A stretch of DNA of 64,000 nucleotides, from assembly GCA_001797465.1 (NCBI GenBank), contig MGPQ01000012.1, positions 177,667-241,666 of the forward strand, given 5' to 3'. Shown here one piece after another: positions 43,464 through 52,082 of this stretch. A program made the position numbers and the translations under genes. The notes beneath the pieces are model-generated. The model searched no databases, had not been told where the DNA came from, and worked only from the letters and a program-made list of their open reading frames with translations. This stretch comes from Deltaproteobacteria bacterium GWB2_55_19. GTDB lineage: Bacteria; Desulfobacterota; GWC2-55-46. Position 1 is the first letter of the stretch; the number at the start of each line of letters is the position of its first letter.

Positions 43464-43501
43464 CTTCTTAATAGCCCCTTCTGCCGAAGGCGATGGAGGC
43501 C

Positions 43502-44002
43502 CTACATCTTGTATTTGCCGAAGTCCCCCGGGCTCATGTCCTCGAGGGAATCCAGAAAGTTCTTGGCCCCTTCCTTCAGGCCATCCTTCCCGGCATCACG
43601 CAGATCAATGGACTTCGATTTTTCGACGACCTTCGCTTCGACGAATATCGGCGCGCCGGCCCGAAGAGCGATGGCTATGGCGTCGCTCGGCCTCGCGTCG
43701 ATTGTAAAGCCGCCGTCCTTCGTAGTCATCTGTATGAGAGCGTAGTAGACGTTGTCCCTGAGGTCCACTATCTCGACCTTTTCTATGGCCGCTCCGAGGG
43801 ACTTAAGTATTTCCCGCAGGAGGTCGTGCGTCATCGGCCTTGAGAACTGGATCTTTTCGAGCTCCGAGGCTATGGCGCTCGCCTCAAGCACGCCTATCCA
43901 GACCGGGAGCGTGTTCTTCTCCTCCATGTCCTTCAATATGACTATCGGGACGTTGGTAAACGGGTCGATAGTAAGCCCGGAGACCTTCATTTTTAACAGC
44001 AT
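43502..44002 (-). CDS. BFN-domain (DUF151) protein
   Basis: A 166-residue protein starting at ATG 44002, selected because AAGGAG ends six bases before it; ATG 44026 would add eight residues without such a site. The BFN domain covers about residues 5-135, with KVSGLTIDPFTNVPIVILKD, LPVWIGVLEASAIASEL, RPMTHDLL and IDARPSDAIAIALRAGAPIF. Homologues of this bifunctional nuclease family are widespread in bacteria and often lie beside miaB, as here; biological function is poorly defined. It follows miaB by 13 bases and shares its operon. Confidence 0.9.
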   Translation of the reverse strand: MLLKMKVSGLTIDPFTNVPIVILKDMEEKNTLPVWIGVLEASAIASELEKIQFSRPMTHDLLREILKSLGAAIEKVEIVDLRDNVYYALIQMTTKDGGFTIDARPSDAIAIALRAGAPIFVEAKVVEKSKSIDLRDAGKDGLKEGAKNFLDSLEDMSPGDFGKYKM

Positions 44003-44008
44003 CTGTTG

Positions 44009-44014
44009 CTCCTT
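44009..44014 (-). promoter_or_regulatory. Ribosome binding site selecting the BFN start
   Basis: AAGGAG on the - strand, six bases before ATG 44002 and close to the miaB stop. It argues against the upstream ATG at 44026. Confidence 0.6.
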
Positions 44015-44015
44015 T

Positions 44016-45356
44016 TTATTTTCCATGCACGGGGAACTCCGCGCGGAGCGAGTTCGGATATGCCTCCGTTACGACGACCTCGACGATGGAATCGGGTAAA
44101 GCGCCGTCATGCGAAAAACGCACTATCCTGTTGCACGAGGTCCTGCCTGAAAACTCGCATTCGCCGGGCTTCGGAGCGCCTTCCAAAAGGACCTCGACCC
44201 TTTTGCCTACGAGCTCTCTGCTCCTCTCAAGGGTTATCTGCCGCTGCGCGTCCTGGAGCCTCTGAAGCCTCTTTGACCTTACGTCCGCCGGGACCTGGCC
44301 ATCGAACGCCGCGGCCTTCGTTAGCGGCCTCGGCGAGTACATGAACGAAAAGATGTTGTCGAAGCGCAAGTCTCGAAGAAGCGCGATCGTCTCCTCGAAC
44401 TCGTCCTCAGTCTCCCCAGGAAAGCCGACGATTATGTCGGTCGTGACGGCGATATCCGGGTGGAGACTTTTGATGAGCCTTGCTTTCGAAGCGTAATGCG
44501 AGGCCGTGTAGCCTCTGCCCATCGCCTTAAGCACCCTGTCCGAGCCGGACTGGACAGGCAGGTGGATGTGCCTCGCGAGCTTCGGCTCCTCTCCGAAGAG
44601 GCGTATGAGCCCAACGGAGATGTCTTTTGGGTGCGAGGTTATGAAACGCACCCTCCTTATGCCGTCTATGCGGGCTACAAGGCGGAGCAACTCCGGGAAG
44701 GAGACTTCAGCGCCTCCCACGCCGTAGGAGTTGACGTTCTGGCCGAGGAGTGTTACCTCTTTTACGCCGCCTTCGGCGAGCCGCGATACCTCATCGATTA
44801 TATCGGCGCTCCTCCTGCTTACCTCTCTCCCCCTCGTGTACGGGACGATGCAGTAGGCGCAGAAGTTGTCGCATCCGCGCATGATGGAGACGAAGGCCCT
44901 CTTGTCCGAGGCGGATGAGAGCCCGTACTCGCTCTCATCGATTGACGCGGACTGCTCAACGGCTACGAGCCGTCCCCTCTTTTTACTTATTTCGCCTATG
45001 AGGTCGGGGAGTCTGTGAATATTCTGCGGCCCGAAGACGAGGTCGAGGTACGGGGCCCGCTTCAAGAGTTTTTCACCCTCCTGCTGGGCGACACAGCCAG
45101 CCACACACAGGATGAGCCCAGGCCTCTCGTCTTTCAAATCCTTGAACCTGCCGAGCGCCGAGTAGACCTTCTGCTCCGCCTTGTCCCGGACAGAGCAGGT
45201 GTTCAGGATGATAAGGTCGGCGTCCGTCGGCTTGCTGGTGCGTGTATAGTTAATATTTTTAAGGAACCCAAGTATCCTCTCTGAGTCGTTATCGTTCATC
45301 TGACACCCGAAGGTATCGAGGAACACCCTTTTTACGCCTTCTGCGCTCTGCTCCAT
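44016..45356 (-). CDS. miaB: tRNA-2-methylthio-N6-dimethylallyladenosine synthase MiaB
   Basis: A 446-residue radical SAM methylthiotransferase. The UPF0004 domain carries the auxiliary-cluster cysteines C18 (TFGCQMN), C54 (NTCSVRDKAE) and C88 (AGCVAQ). The radical SAM cysteines are C162, C166 and C169 in RGCDNFCAYCIVPYTRGRE. A C-terminal TRAM domain (from about 375) binds tRNA. It adds a methylthio group to i6A37 of tRNAs reading UNN codons. MiaB is preferred over RimO or MtaB because of CQMNDNDSE and the REVSR segment. A promoter-like pair lies about 45-70 bases upstream, so the gene may be separate from the pilus operon. Confidence 0.96.
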   Translation of the reverse strand: MEQSAEGVKRVFLDTFGCQMNDNDSERILGFLKNINYTRTSKPTDADLIILNTCSVRDKAEQKVYSALGRFKDLKDERPGLILCVAGCVAQQEGEKLLKRAPYLDLVFGPQNIHRLPDLIGEISKKRGRLVAVEQSASIDESEYGLSSASDKRAFVSIMRGCDNFCAYCIVPYTRGREVSRRSADIIDEVSRLAEGGVKEVTLLGQNVNSYGVGGAEVSFPELLRLVARIDGIRRVRFITSHPKDISVGLIRLFGEEPKLARHIHLPVQSGSDRVLKAMGRGYTASHYASKARLIKSLHPDIAVTTDIIVGFPGETEDEFEETIALLRDLRFDNIFSFMYSPRPLTKAAAFDGQVPADVRSKRLQRLQDAQRQITLERSRELVGKRVEVLLEGAPKPGECEFSGRTSCNRIVRFSHDGALPDSIVEVVVTEAYPNSLRAEFPVHGK

Positions 45357-45398
45357 CTATCAAAAAGGTCCATTTTTTACGTAATTCGCCGGTAGTTC

Positions 45399-45428
45399 AT
45401 TTTAAGGCCCCTGGAACTCGGTAGTCAA
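45399..45428 (-). promoter_or_regulatory. Possible miaB promoter and hairpin
   Basis: On the - strand TTGACT, an 18-base spacer and TAAAAT lie about 45 bases before miaB. The same region contains the inverted repeat AAGGCCC...GGGCCTT (45404-45435), which on + is followed by TTTTT and so would terminate + transcription. Both readings are possible. Confidence 0.35.
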
Positions 45429-45472
45429 GGGCCTTTTTAATTAACTTGTTGTTTTATAAAGGCTTTAAACTG

Positions 45473-46312
45473 CTATTGTATCAGACCGGCCGCCTCTTCC
45501 TTCGGCGGTTTTACTATCCAGGGGGATTGTACGTTGTATCTGGACTCGAGCCTGTCCCCGACCTTTGAGGCCTCTTCCCTCGATTTATAAAAGCCGACCC
45601 TCACCCTGTACCACTTGACGCCCTCCTTGGTGAATTCGGTCGTGTACGCAGTGTAGCCGGATGCCTTGAGGGACTTAAGGAGCGAGTGTGCCTCTTTCAA
45701 GCTCGGGAAAGAGGCGACGTTTACCGCATACGGCTTTTTGGCGAGGGCCTTGCCTGCCTTTGCCACCTTATCAAGCCACTTCTCTCGAGCGTCTTTTGCC
45801 TTTTCCGTCTTGGAGACCTTTACTTCAGGCCTCTGCGCCCTGACCGGCTCTGCCTTACTGCCGGACTTCTGTTCAGCCGTGGGTTCGGTCTTTTTTACGG
45901 CCGTCTTTTGGGGTTCAGCCGCTTTTTTTTCTATGGATGGGGCGGGCTCTGCCTTTTTCAAAACGGCCTTTTGCTGAGGCTTCTGCGGCTCCTCGGGGGC
46001 CTTTACAGTGTCGGACGGCTTTGCCAAGGGCGCGGTCTCCATCGCAGGCTCAGCGGGCTTTGTCTCCGCCTTCCGCGCCTCAGTCGTAAGGACGTCAGCG
46101 CCCTGCCCCCTCTCTGACGGAGCGGCCTTTGAGCCCTCTTCCTGGAGCCCTATCCTCACTCGCCTGGATATGACCTCTTCCGTCGTGTCGTCCTTCTTGC
46201 ATGACGGCAGGAGCATAACGGCCATTAGAAAGGCGGCGATCGATAAGGCTGAGATGGTTTTCAGTTTAGTCTTACCTTGCGGCGTTCCCAATCGAGGCCT
46301 CCGTTTTTTCAT
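45473..46312 (-). CDS. SPOR-domain lipoprotein-like protein
   Basis: A 279-residue protein. The N terminus is basic, then hydrophobic, ending LMAVMLLPSC, which fits a lipobox with Cys near residue 38. A long Lys/Ala/Pro/Glu linker follows (about 45-195). The C-terminal SPOR domain (about 200-270) has YAVNVASFPSLKEAHSLLKSL, YTAYTTEF, WYRVRVGFYKSREEA and NVQSPWIV. SPOR domains bind glycan strands lacking stem peptides, usually at septa. It starts 41 bases inside the end of the secretin gene and probably belongs to the pilus operon, where it might anchor or position the complex. Confidence 0.85.
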   Translation of the reverse strand: MKKRRPRLGTPQGKTKLKTISALSIAAFLMAVMLLPSCKKDDTTEEVISRRVRIGLQEEGSKAAPSERGQGADVLTTEARKAETKPAEPAMETAPLAKPSDTVKAPEEPQKPQQKAVLKKAEPAPSIEKKAAEPQKTAVKKTEPTAEQKSGSKAEPVRAQRPEVKVSKTEKAKDAREKWLDKVAKAGKALAKKPYAVNVASFPSLKEAHSLLKSLKASGYTAYTTEFTKEGVKWYRVRVGFYKSREEASKVGDRLESRYNVQSPWIVKPPKEEAAGLIQ

Positions 46313-47600
46313 GCTTTAGGATGCTTGGCGTTATGAATACGAGGAGCTCCTCGTTCTGGAGCTCCTTCGACTTCGATTTAAAGAGGATAGGGCCGATGAC
46401 AGGTATCTCGGAGAGATACGGGACCGAAGAGTCGGTGCCGCTCTCAACGGACCTGTAGAGCCCGCCTATGACCACGGTGTCGCCGTCGCGGACAAGCACG
46501 TAGGTCGACGCGCTCTTTTCCGTCACGCCGGGTATCCCGTCGACGGTCCTGGAAAAATCAGCCTCGCTCTTTTCAGTCGATATGTTCAGGAGGACGAACC
46601 CGTCGTCGGATATCTGGGGCGTTACGGTAAGGTCGATGCCCGTGGAGATCTCCTCAAGGCCGGACGAAGACGTAGTCGTGGTATCCGTGGACGTCGTCTC
46701 TGAGGACTTCACCCTGTATGTCGTCCCGCTGTGGATCTTGGCGGCCTTGTTGTTTATGGTGGCTATCCTAGGCCTCGAGACGATTTTCAGGTCCCCCTTG
46801 GATTCCGCGGCGGTAAGCTCGAGGTCGAGCGTCAGCTTGCTCGAAAGCGACCCGATGATGATGCCGATGCCTGATGTCGGCGACGCTACGGGGAGGTTGA
46901 CGGCGAAGCTCCTGCCGCCTGTCGATGTCGAGAGCGACTGGCCCCCTGTGACGGAGTCCGACCCGGAGTTGTACGCCCCTCCCCACTGGATTCCGAGCTG
47001 TTTGGAGAAGGTAGAAGACGCCTCGACGATGCGCGCTTCTATCAAGACCTGCGCCGCGGGGGCGTCCACGCTTTTTAAAAGGGTGCGCGCCCTTATGATG
47101 TTCTTCGGAAGGTCCCTTAAGATGACGGAATTCGTCCTCGCGTCCGAATACGCGACCCCGTCGGCGCTCAATATGCCCTTCAGCTGGGGCACGGCAATAG
47201 CCGGGTCCGCGTAGTTGAGTTTTACCGTCTCTATCGCCATCTCGTCCGAGAAGTCGACCTTTTTCCCGACCCAGAAGACGTTATTCTGTATGGTATATGT
47301 GAGCCCGTTCGCCTTGATGATGATCTCGAGGGCGTCCCTGAACGGGATGTCCTTGAAACTAACCGAGACCTTACCGGAGACACCCTCGCCGAGTATGATG
47401 TTAAGCCCGCTCTGCTGCGCGAGCGCGCGGAGCACGTCTGTAATGTCGGCCTCCCTCACCTCGATGGAAAAGAGCCTCTTTTCATTCCGCAAGGCATCCT
47501 CGGCCTGGCTGGAGGATGCGGGGGCAGGGATAATGAAAATGATGGAGAGTACGAGGAGGAAGGACGCGAATGCGCGTCCTGAAGGCATGTTTGACCTCAT
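46272..47600 (-). CDS. Type IV pilus secretin (MshL/PilQ-like)
   Basis: A 442-residue outer-membrane channel subunit. A signal peptide (about residues 1-30) is followed by an STN-type domain with ITDVLRALAQQSGLNIIL and GKVSVSFKDIPFRDALEIIIKANG. Next is an N1/secretin_N domain with TNSVILRDLPKNIIRARTLLKSVD. The secretin core starts VLIEARIVEASSTFSKQLGIQW, contains the Ser/Thr-rich gate region and ends VPYLSEIPVIGPILFKSK, then EELLVFITPSIL. It is shorter than PilQ and lacks AMIN domains, closer to MshL. It overlaps the PilP-like gene by four bases. Confidence 0.93.
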   Translation of the reverse strand: MRSNMPSGRAFASFLLVLSIIFIIPAPASSSQAEDALRNEKRLFSIEVREADITDVLRALAQQSGLNIILGEGVSGKVSVSFKDIPFRDALEIIIKANGLTYTIQNNVFWVGKKVDFSDEMAIETVKLNYADPAIAVPQLKGILSADGVAYSDARTNSVILRDLPKNIIRARTLLKSVDAPAAQVLIEARIVEASSTFSKQLGIQWGGAYNSGSDSVTGGQSLSTSTGGRSFAVNLPVASPTSGIGIIIGSLSSKLTLDLELTAAESKGDLKIVSRPRIATINNKAAKIHSGTTYRVKSSETTSTDTTTTSSSGLEEISTGIDLTVTPQISDDGFVLLNISTEKSEADFSRTVDGIPGVTEKSASTYVLVRDGDTVVIGGLYRSVESGTDSSVPYLSEIPVIGPILFKSKSKELQNEELLVFITPSILKHEKTEASIGNAAR

Positions 47601-47977
47601 TTTTTAAGCTCCGGGACCTCTGTGAGTTCGAGCCTTATCGAGCCGTTTTCTCCAAGAAGTATAACATGAGTCCGGCCTATATCAACGATTTTTTGGCCGC
47701 CTATATGGCTCCCTTTGTAGACGATATGCTCGTTGATGATAGCCGACGGACGCGTCTCGTTGTAGAAGACGGCCTTAAGCCTCAACTCCTGCTGAGGGGC
47801 CGTCGAAGGGCCGGCAACGCGCACCTCGGGGACAAACGGGTCCCTTCCCCACGCGAGAGGCTCTGCCTTTGTCTCAGGGAGCGCGTTCCGTAAGGAGAGG
47901 GATTCTTCAGCCGCGCCGGCAAAGGGAGCGATCAGCAAGGATATTGTTATTAATAGCATGGGTATGGAGGTCTTCAT
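47597..47977 (-). CDS. PilP/MshK-like pilus assembly protein
   Basis: A 126-residue secreted protein with a signal peptide (about residues 1-23, ending GAAEE) and a small beta domain: WGRDPFVPE, LRLKAVFYNETRPSAIINEHIVYKGSHIG in outline, then VDIGRTHVILLGENGSIRLEL. The DPF motif, the ligand-like IINE and the C-terminal strand order match PilP and MshK, which bridge the inner-membrane PilMNO complex and the secretin in the periplasm. Overlaps of four bases on both sides indicate coupling. It is shorter than Pseudomonas PilP and no Cys lipobox is present. Confidence 0.8.
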   Translation of the reverse strand: MKTSIPMLLITISLLIAPFAGAAEESLSLRNALPETKAEPLAWGRDPFVPEVRVAGPSTAPQQELRLKAVFYNETRPSAIINEHIVYKGSHIGGQKIVDIGRTHVILLGENGSIRLELTEVPELKK

Positions 47978-48573
47978 CTTCCGTAGCTCAATATATAGGC
48001 GCTGAGATATACTTCGGCCGTAAGGTCAGCGGCGTCGCCGCCCTCTATTACGAAGTTATCGACGATCATGAGCCTCGGGAGCCTCTCGATGCGCTCCAGG
48101 TAATCCCCGAATGACTGGAACTTCGCCTCCATCTTTATCTGGAACGGGAGCCTGGAGAGCTCGCCCTTTGCCTCGGGCTCCAAAGGCTTTATCGAGACTA
48201 TCCTTATGCCTCGCGAAAAATCGCTCTCGGAGAACTCCGAGAGTATCCTGGAGACCTGCTTATCCGACGGCAGCCGTTCCTTGAGGCTTTTGAGCCCCCC
48301 CTCTACGGTCTTTAGGTTTACGGAGGCGTCGCTGACGGCCTTTGACAGCCCTTCCGACGCCCGCGACTGGGCCTCCGCCATCTGTATCTCTGTCCTCAGG
48401 GCCTCGCTACCCGACCTCAGCGCATGCATCTCGTCTATATTCCTCTTATAACCGAACTTGTAGAAGAGGAGCGAGAGTATGACAAGGACGCCGACGGCGA
48501 GGGCCTCCCGCTTAAACGACTTCAGGAAAGAGAAGTCCACGTCCTTCAAGCGCCTTAGCGCGTCACCATTCAT
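47974..48573 (-). CDS. pilO: PilO-like pilus assembly protein
   Basis: A 199-residue protein with a short cytoplasmic N terminus, one membrane helix (about residues 25-43), a coiled-coil region (about 50-105) and a periplasmic ferredoxin-like domain with IRIVSIKPLEPEAKGELSRL in outline and FQSFGDYLERIERLPRLMIVD. PilO pairs with PilN and aligns the inner-membrane platform with PilP and the secretin. It overlaps pilN by 11 bases and the PilP-like gene by four. Identification rests on fold pattern, size and gene order. Confidence 0.88.
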   Translation of the reverse strand: MNGDALRRLKDVDFSFLKSFKREALAVGVLVILSLLFYKFGYKRNIDEMHALRSGSEALRTEIQMAEAQSRASEGLSKAVSDASVNLKTVEGGLKSLKERLPSDKQVSRILSEFSESDFSRGIRIVSIKPLEPEAKGELSRLPFQIKMEAKFQSFGDYLERIERLPRLMIVDNFVIEGGDAADLTAEVYLSAYILSYGR

Positions 48574-49162
48574 AGATCACCTCGCCTGTCTTTCTCAAGG
48601 TCGCGTAGACCTCGAAGTCATAGACGGATGTGCCGCCCATCTCCCTTTTTTGCGAGTACGAGAGGGCCGCGTCCCTGAAGCTGCCGGAGTTCTCTATTTT
48701 GAAGATGAAGTCGGCGATCGCCCTGTTGTTCGTGGCCGAGCCGAGGAACTTAACCTTTTTGTCAGTCGTGCCCTGTACGTCGGATGTGGAGAGGGACCGG
48801 AGCCACACGCCCTTAGGCACCTCGTGGCTGAGCTTTTTGAGCACGAACGACCAGGATACCCTCCTGTCCTTCAGCTCAGAGGCGACTCCAAGCCTCTGGC
48901 TGAGCTCCCCTTCCGCCGCGTGTATATCCGAGAGTTTTTTTGTCAGGAGCGCGTACTCGGAGCTCCTCTGCGAGAGGGCGTCTTTCTGGGAGATGAGCGC
49001 GGCCTCCACGGCCTTAAGCCCCTTCATCTCCGTTCGCTGGAGCGCGAAGACCGCTGTGAGGAAAAGGAGATAGCAGGTAAAGGACCCGATGAAAGCGAGC
49101 CGCCACTTCCTTATGCGCCATCCCCGCTGTATCTCCTCGGGTATGAGGTTTATGCCCTTCAT
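48563..49162 (-). CDS. pilN: PilN-like pilus assembly protein
   Basis: A 199-residue protein that begins MKGINLIPEEIQ, the hallmark PilN N-terminus that binds PilM in the cytoplasm. A membrane helix (about 22-40), coiled coil (45-100) and a periplasmic domain with VSWSFVLKKLSHEVPKGVWL follow. ATG 49162 is chosen because it forms ATGA with the pilM stop and starts the conserved motif; a longer start would add 13 unconserved residues. Confidence 0.92.
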   Translation of the reverse strand: MKGINLIPEEIQRGWRIRKWRLAFIGSFTCYLLFLTAVFALQRTEMKGLKAVEAALISQKDALSQRSSEYALLTKKLSDIHAAEGELSQRLGVASELKDRRVSWSFVLKKLSHEVPKGVWLRSLSTSDVQGTTDKKVKFLGSATNNRAIADFIFKIENSGSFRDAALSYSQKREMGGTSVYDFEVYATLRKTGEVIYEW

Positions 49163-50205
49163 GACTTTCTCGCGGCGAGCCCTACGGCTACTGTCAGGCA
49201 CGGGGCGATCTCGGCGAGTTCCGTCCTGTCGAACGCCTTCGGTATCTGTATGGACCTCAATGGGTCGTCCTTGAATATAGGGACCGCTATCATCCTCGAG
49301 ATGACCGCCTCTATGCCCTTCAGCCTTGACGAGCCGCCGGAGATGAAGAGCTTGGCGACGCTCCCCTCCCTGAACTGCGCCTGGAAGTAATCGAACGACC
49401 GCTGGACCTCGGTGCAGAGCCTTTCGACGGCCTGGGTGAGGAGCTTCTTCGCCTTGTCCTCATCATTGTCTTCGGCGATAAGGCCGAAGGCTATCTTGTA
49501 ATCCTCGGCGTCCTCCTCGGGCTTACCCAGCCCAGAGGCGAGGCACTTCGTGAAGTCAGCGCCTCCCATCCCTATCTCGCGCGTAAAGGACAGCCTCTTG
49601 TCTTTGAAGATCGCGAGCGTAGACTTGGTCTCGCCGATATCGAGCATCGCGTAGTTGACGCCCGGCTCCCAGGCGTTGTTGATGTTGAATGAGAAGAGGA
49701 GCGCGGAAGGGACGACCTCGAGGACACGGAGTTCGAGGCCCGCGTCCCTGAAAAGGGCGATGGTGCGTTCCACGTCGCTCCTTACCGCCGCGAAGGCGAC
49801 GATGGATACGGTATTGTCCCCGGGTTTAGCCGCCTTTGCGGCGCTCATGTAATCGAGGATGAGGTCTGTTGGGGATACCGCGATGGCGAGGTCTTTCCGC
49901 ACCTCCCAGCGGACCGCCTCCTTCAAGTCCTTTTCCGGCATGATCGGGAGTTTCAAGTGTTTGAATATGAGAGAGGGGCCGTTCATAAGGGCCGCGGCCC
50001 TCCTGCCCTTTATCCGTTTGGCCTGCAATATGCCGGAGAGAAAAGGAGGCGTCACAGGCGCGGCCTCTCCGCCCTCGCTCGGCAATCTGAAGAGGGCCGC
50101 GCCTGCGAGGGTATAGGAGCCTTCAGCCCCAACGAGAGAGACGACCTTCACCGAATACGACCCGATGTCAACGCCTATGAGGTTGTTTTTGCCGGGTAGC
50201 ATCAT
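49159..50205 (-). CDS. pilM: PilM-like actin-fold ATPase
   Basis: A 348-residue cytoplasmic protein with actin-like ATPase motifs: NLIGVDIGSYSVKVVSL (phosphate 1), YAMLDIGETKSTLAIF (phosphate 2) and KLFISGGSSRLKGIEAVI (adenosine). EKDLKEAVRWEVRKDL is typical of PilM. It binds the PilN N-terminal peptide and links the cytoplasmic motors to the PilNO platform. The start overlaps the TPR gene stop by four bases. In MSHA systems the equivalent is MshI; here the full set PilM, PilN, PilO and PilP is retained. Confidence 0.93.
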   Translation of the reverse strand: MMLPGKNNLIGVDIGSYSVKVVSLVGAEGSYTLAGAALFRLPSEGGEAAPVTPPFLSGILQAKRIKGRRAAALMNGPSLIFKHLKLPIMPEKDLKEAVRWEVRKDLAIAVSPTDLILDYMSAAKAAKPGDNTVSIVAFAAVRSDVERTIALFRDAGLELRVLEVVPSALLFSFNINNAWEPGVNYAMLDIGETKSTLAIFKDKRLSFTREIGMGGADFTKCLASGLGKPEEDAEDYKIAFGLIAEDNDEDKAKKLLTQAVERLCTEVQRSFDYFQAQFREGSVAKLFISGGSSRLKGIEAVISRMIAVPIFKDDPLRSIQIPKAFDRTELAEIAPCLTVAVGLAARKS

Positions 50206-50960
50206 CCCTTACGCGCTTTTATTATGAGCCCGGATTTGAGTCTCATGACTTTTTTAGCCGCCTCTTCGCCCTGCGGGCCTGTTCGGTCTTTCTCAAGGAA
50301 GCGCTCGTATGCCTCCAGCGCCTCCCTTGTCCTGCCCTGCCTTTCCAGCGCCACTCCAAGGTTCAAAAGTGCGTCAGCGTAGCCTGGGTCTATCTTTAAA
50401 GCCTCTTTGAGCCTCCTGACCGCTGAGGCGGCATCTCCACGCCTCTCGAGGAGCGCGCCAAGGTTATTGAGCGCTTCGATGAGGCGCGGGTTCAAGTCGA
50501 GCGCCTCCTTGAGGAGCGTCAAGGCCTCTTCCTCCCGCCCAATGAGAGCGAGAGCGAGCGCGAGGTTGTTGTAGTATGCCGCCTCGACAGGCCTTAGAGC
50601 GAGTGCGGACCTGAATTCCTTTTCCGCGTCCTCGTACCGCATGGACTTGAACAGCTCAACGCCTTTGGCGTTATGCGTCGAAGGGTCCGCCTCCGCCCCC
50701 GGTTTCTGCGGCGCGGCGATAGAGGTCTTAAGCGCGTCAAGTCCGGGGTCGTCATTAGCGGCGCGCTCCACCTTCTCAACGGAAGAGAGGATCGAGTACG
50801 CCGCGTACCCGGCCGGGAGGAGAACGGCGAGCAAAACGGCAACGATAACCGGGGCCTTGGGCCGCCTTCTAACCACGGAAGGCGGCGTAAACTCAGCCGG
50901 GGGGTTATAAGCTGATTTGGCGGCCTCGATTTTTTTAAGGGCCTGGTGTATTAGGCTCAT
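50202..50960 (-). CDS. MshN-like TPR protein
   Basis: A 252-residue protein. It opens MSLIHQALKKIEAAK, the N-terminal peptide shared by MshN and ExeB/GspB-like partners of ExeA-type ATPases. One membrane helix (about residues 36-55) is followed by a variable linker and about four TPR units (residues 85-235), for example AKGVELFKSMRYEDAEKEF, LALIGREEEALTLLKEAL and NLGVALERQGRTREALEAY. TPRs would face the periplasm. It probably works with the ATPase encoded immediately upstream (no gap), as MshN does with MshM. Confidence 0.82.
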   Translation of the reverse strand: MSLIHQALKKIEAAKSAYNPPAEFTPPSVVRRRPKAPVIVAVLLAVLLPAGYAAYSILSSVEKVERAANDDPGLDALKTSIAAPQKPGAEADPSTHNAKGVELFKSMRYEDAEKEFRSALALRPVEAAYYNNLALALALIGREEEALTLLKEALDLNPRLIEALNNLGALLERRGDAASAVRRLKEALKIDPGYADALLNLGVALERQGRTREALEAYERFLEKDRTGPQGEEAAKKVMRLKSGLIIKARKG

Positions 50961-51929
50961 CTATGGGTGCACCGTGAAGTTATAGAACTCAAGGCCTATG
51001 AAGAGCCCGGCTATGAAGGCAAGGACAAAGGCCGATAACGCAACTTCCATCGCTCCCATGTACCTGCCATATGAGGGGACTGTCTTGCCTCCGGCGACCG
51101 CCGTTGTGCCTCTATTTTGCAGATACCCGTCAGACTCGAGTTCGGATACCGCCTTCCTGACGGTCTCGGCCTCTATGGTACGTTTCTCGTCGATGAATGC
51201 CGCGGTAAGGGCCCTGTCGCAGACTATATTTATCATCCTTGGAATCCCCTGGCTCTTGTCGAAGACGAGCCTCATGGCGTCCTCCATGAACTCGACCTTT
51301 CCGCCGCCGGCGACCTTCAGCCTGTTTTCGATATACGACCTCGTCTCCAGGAGGTCGAGCGGGTTCAGATGGTATCTTACGATGATCCTCTGATTGAGTT
51401 GCCGAAGCTCCGGGAGAGAGAGCTTTTCCCGAAGCTCAGGCTGGCCGACGAGGACTATCTGGAGGAGCTTCTCTTTTTCCGTTTCGAGGTTGGAAAGGAG
51501 CCTGACCATTTCGAGGGTCGCGGGGTTAAGGTTCTGCGCCTCGTCAATGATGACGACGGCCGTGCCGCCCGAGGACGCCTTTTGCAAAAGGAACCTGTTG
51601 AGCTCGTCGAGGTGGTCCTTTACGGTGTCCTTTTCGGGGTTAAGGCCGAAGTCCGCGGTGATCGTCTTCAACAAGTCCTCTTCAGAGAGGACCGGGTTTA
51701 AAATAAGCGCGCTCTCGGCAAGTGCGGGCGGTTTTTCAAGGAGCGCCCTGCAAAGCGTCGTTTTCCCCGTGCCGACCTCCCCGGTAAGCAGTATAAACCC
51801 CTTTCTCTCCACAATGCCGAAAGAAAGTAAGTCTATCGCCTCGCTGTGCTTCTTGCTCAAGTAGAGGCACTTGGGGTCCGGCGTTATGTGGAAGGGCTTT
51901 TCCTTGAGGAAAAAGAATTTCTCGTACAT
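50961..51929 (-). CDS. mshM: MshM/ExeA-like AAA ATPase
   Basis: A 322-residue protein from ATG 51929, whose product starts MYEKFFFLKEKPFHITPDP, the standard ExeA/GspA/MshM opening; an upstream ATG at 51974 would add 15 residues. Walker A is GEVGTGKTT at residues 50-58, Walker B VVIIDEAQNL with D129 and E130, and sensor region RIIVRYHLNPLDLLET. A C-terminal membrane helix (about 295-315) ends near the periplasm. ExeA-type proteins use ATP to help place the secretin through peptidoglycan; no peptidoglycan-binding domain is visible after the helix here. A promoter-like -10 lies about 115 bases upstream. Confidence 0.9.
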   Translation of the reverse strand: MYEKFFFLKEKPFHITPDPKCLYLSKKHSEAIDLLSFGIVERKGFILLTGEVGTGKTTLCRALLEKPPALAESALILNPVLSEEDLLKTITADFGLNPEKDTVKDHLDELNRFLLQKASSGGTAVVIIDEAQNLNPATLEMVRLLSNLETEKEKLLQIVLVGQPELREKLSLPELRQLNQRIIVRYHLNPLDLLETRSYIENRLKVAGGGKVEFMEDAMRLVFDKSQGIPRMINIVCDRALTAAFIDEKRTIEAETVRKAVSELESDGYLQNRGTTAVAGGKTVPSYGRYMGAMEVALSAFVLAFIAGLFIGLEFYNFTVHP

Positions 51930-52043
51930 TAAAGGCCTTTTTCTCAGGATTTCAGGTGGCCTTTGCCACCACATGACTAAAAAATCGGCAGTTTTGGGGA
52001 AATCTATAACACTTTTTTCAATAACCTATTAAAAATTAAGGCG

Positions 52044-52072
52044 ATTATATCCAGTTCAACACCTTTTTGAAA
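52044..52072 (-). promoter_or_regulatory. Possible promoter for the mshM-pilM operon
   Basis: A perfect TATAAT on the - strand (52044-52049) with a weak -35 (TTTCAA, 17 bases upstream). TTCAA and TTGAA at 52055-52071 form an inverted repeat over the -35 region, which could be an operator. It lies in the 153-base gap after the MshQ-like gene. Confidence 0.4.
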
Positions 52073-52082
52073 GAAAATTATC

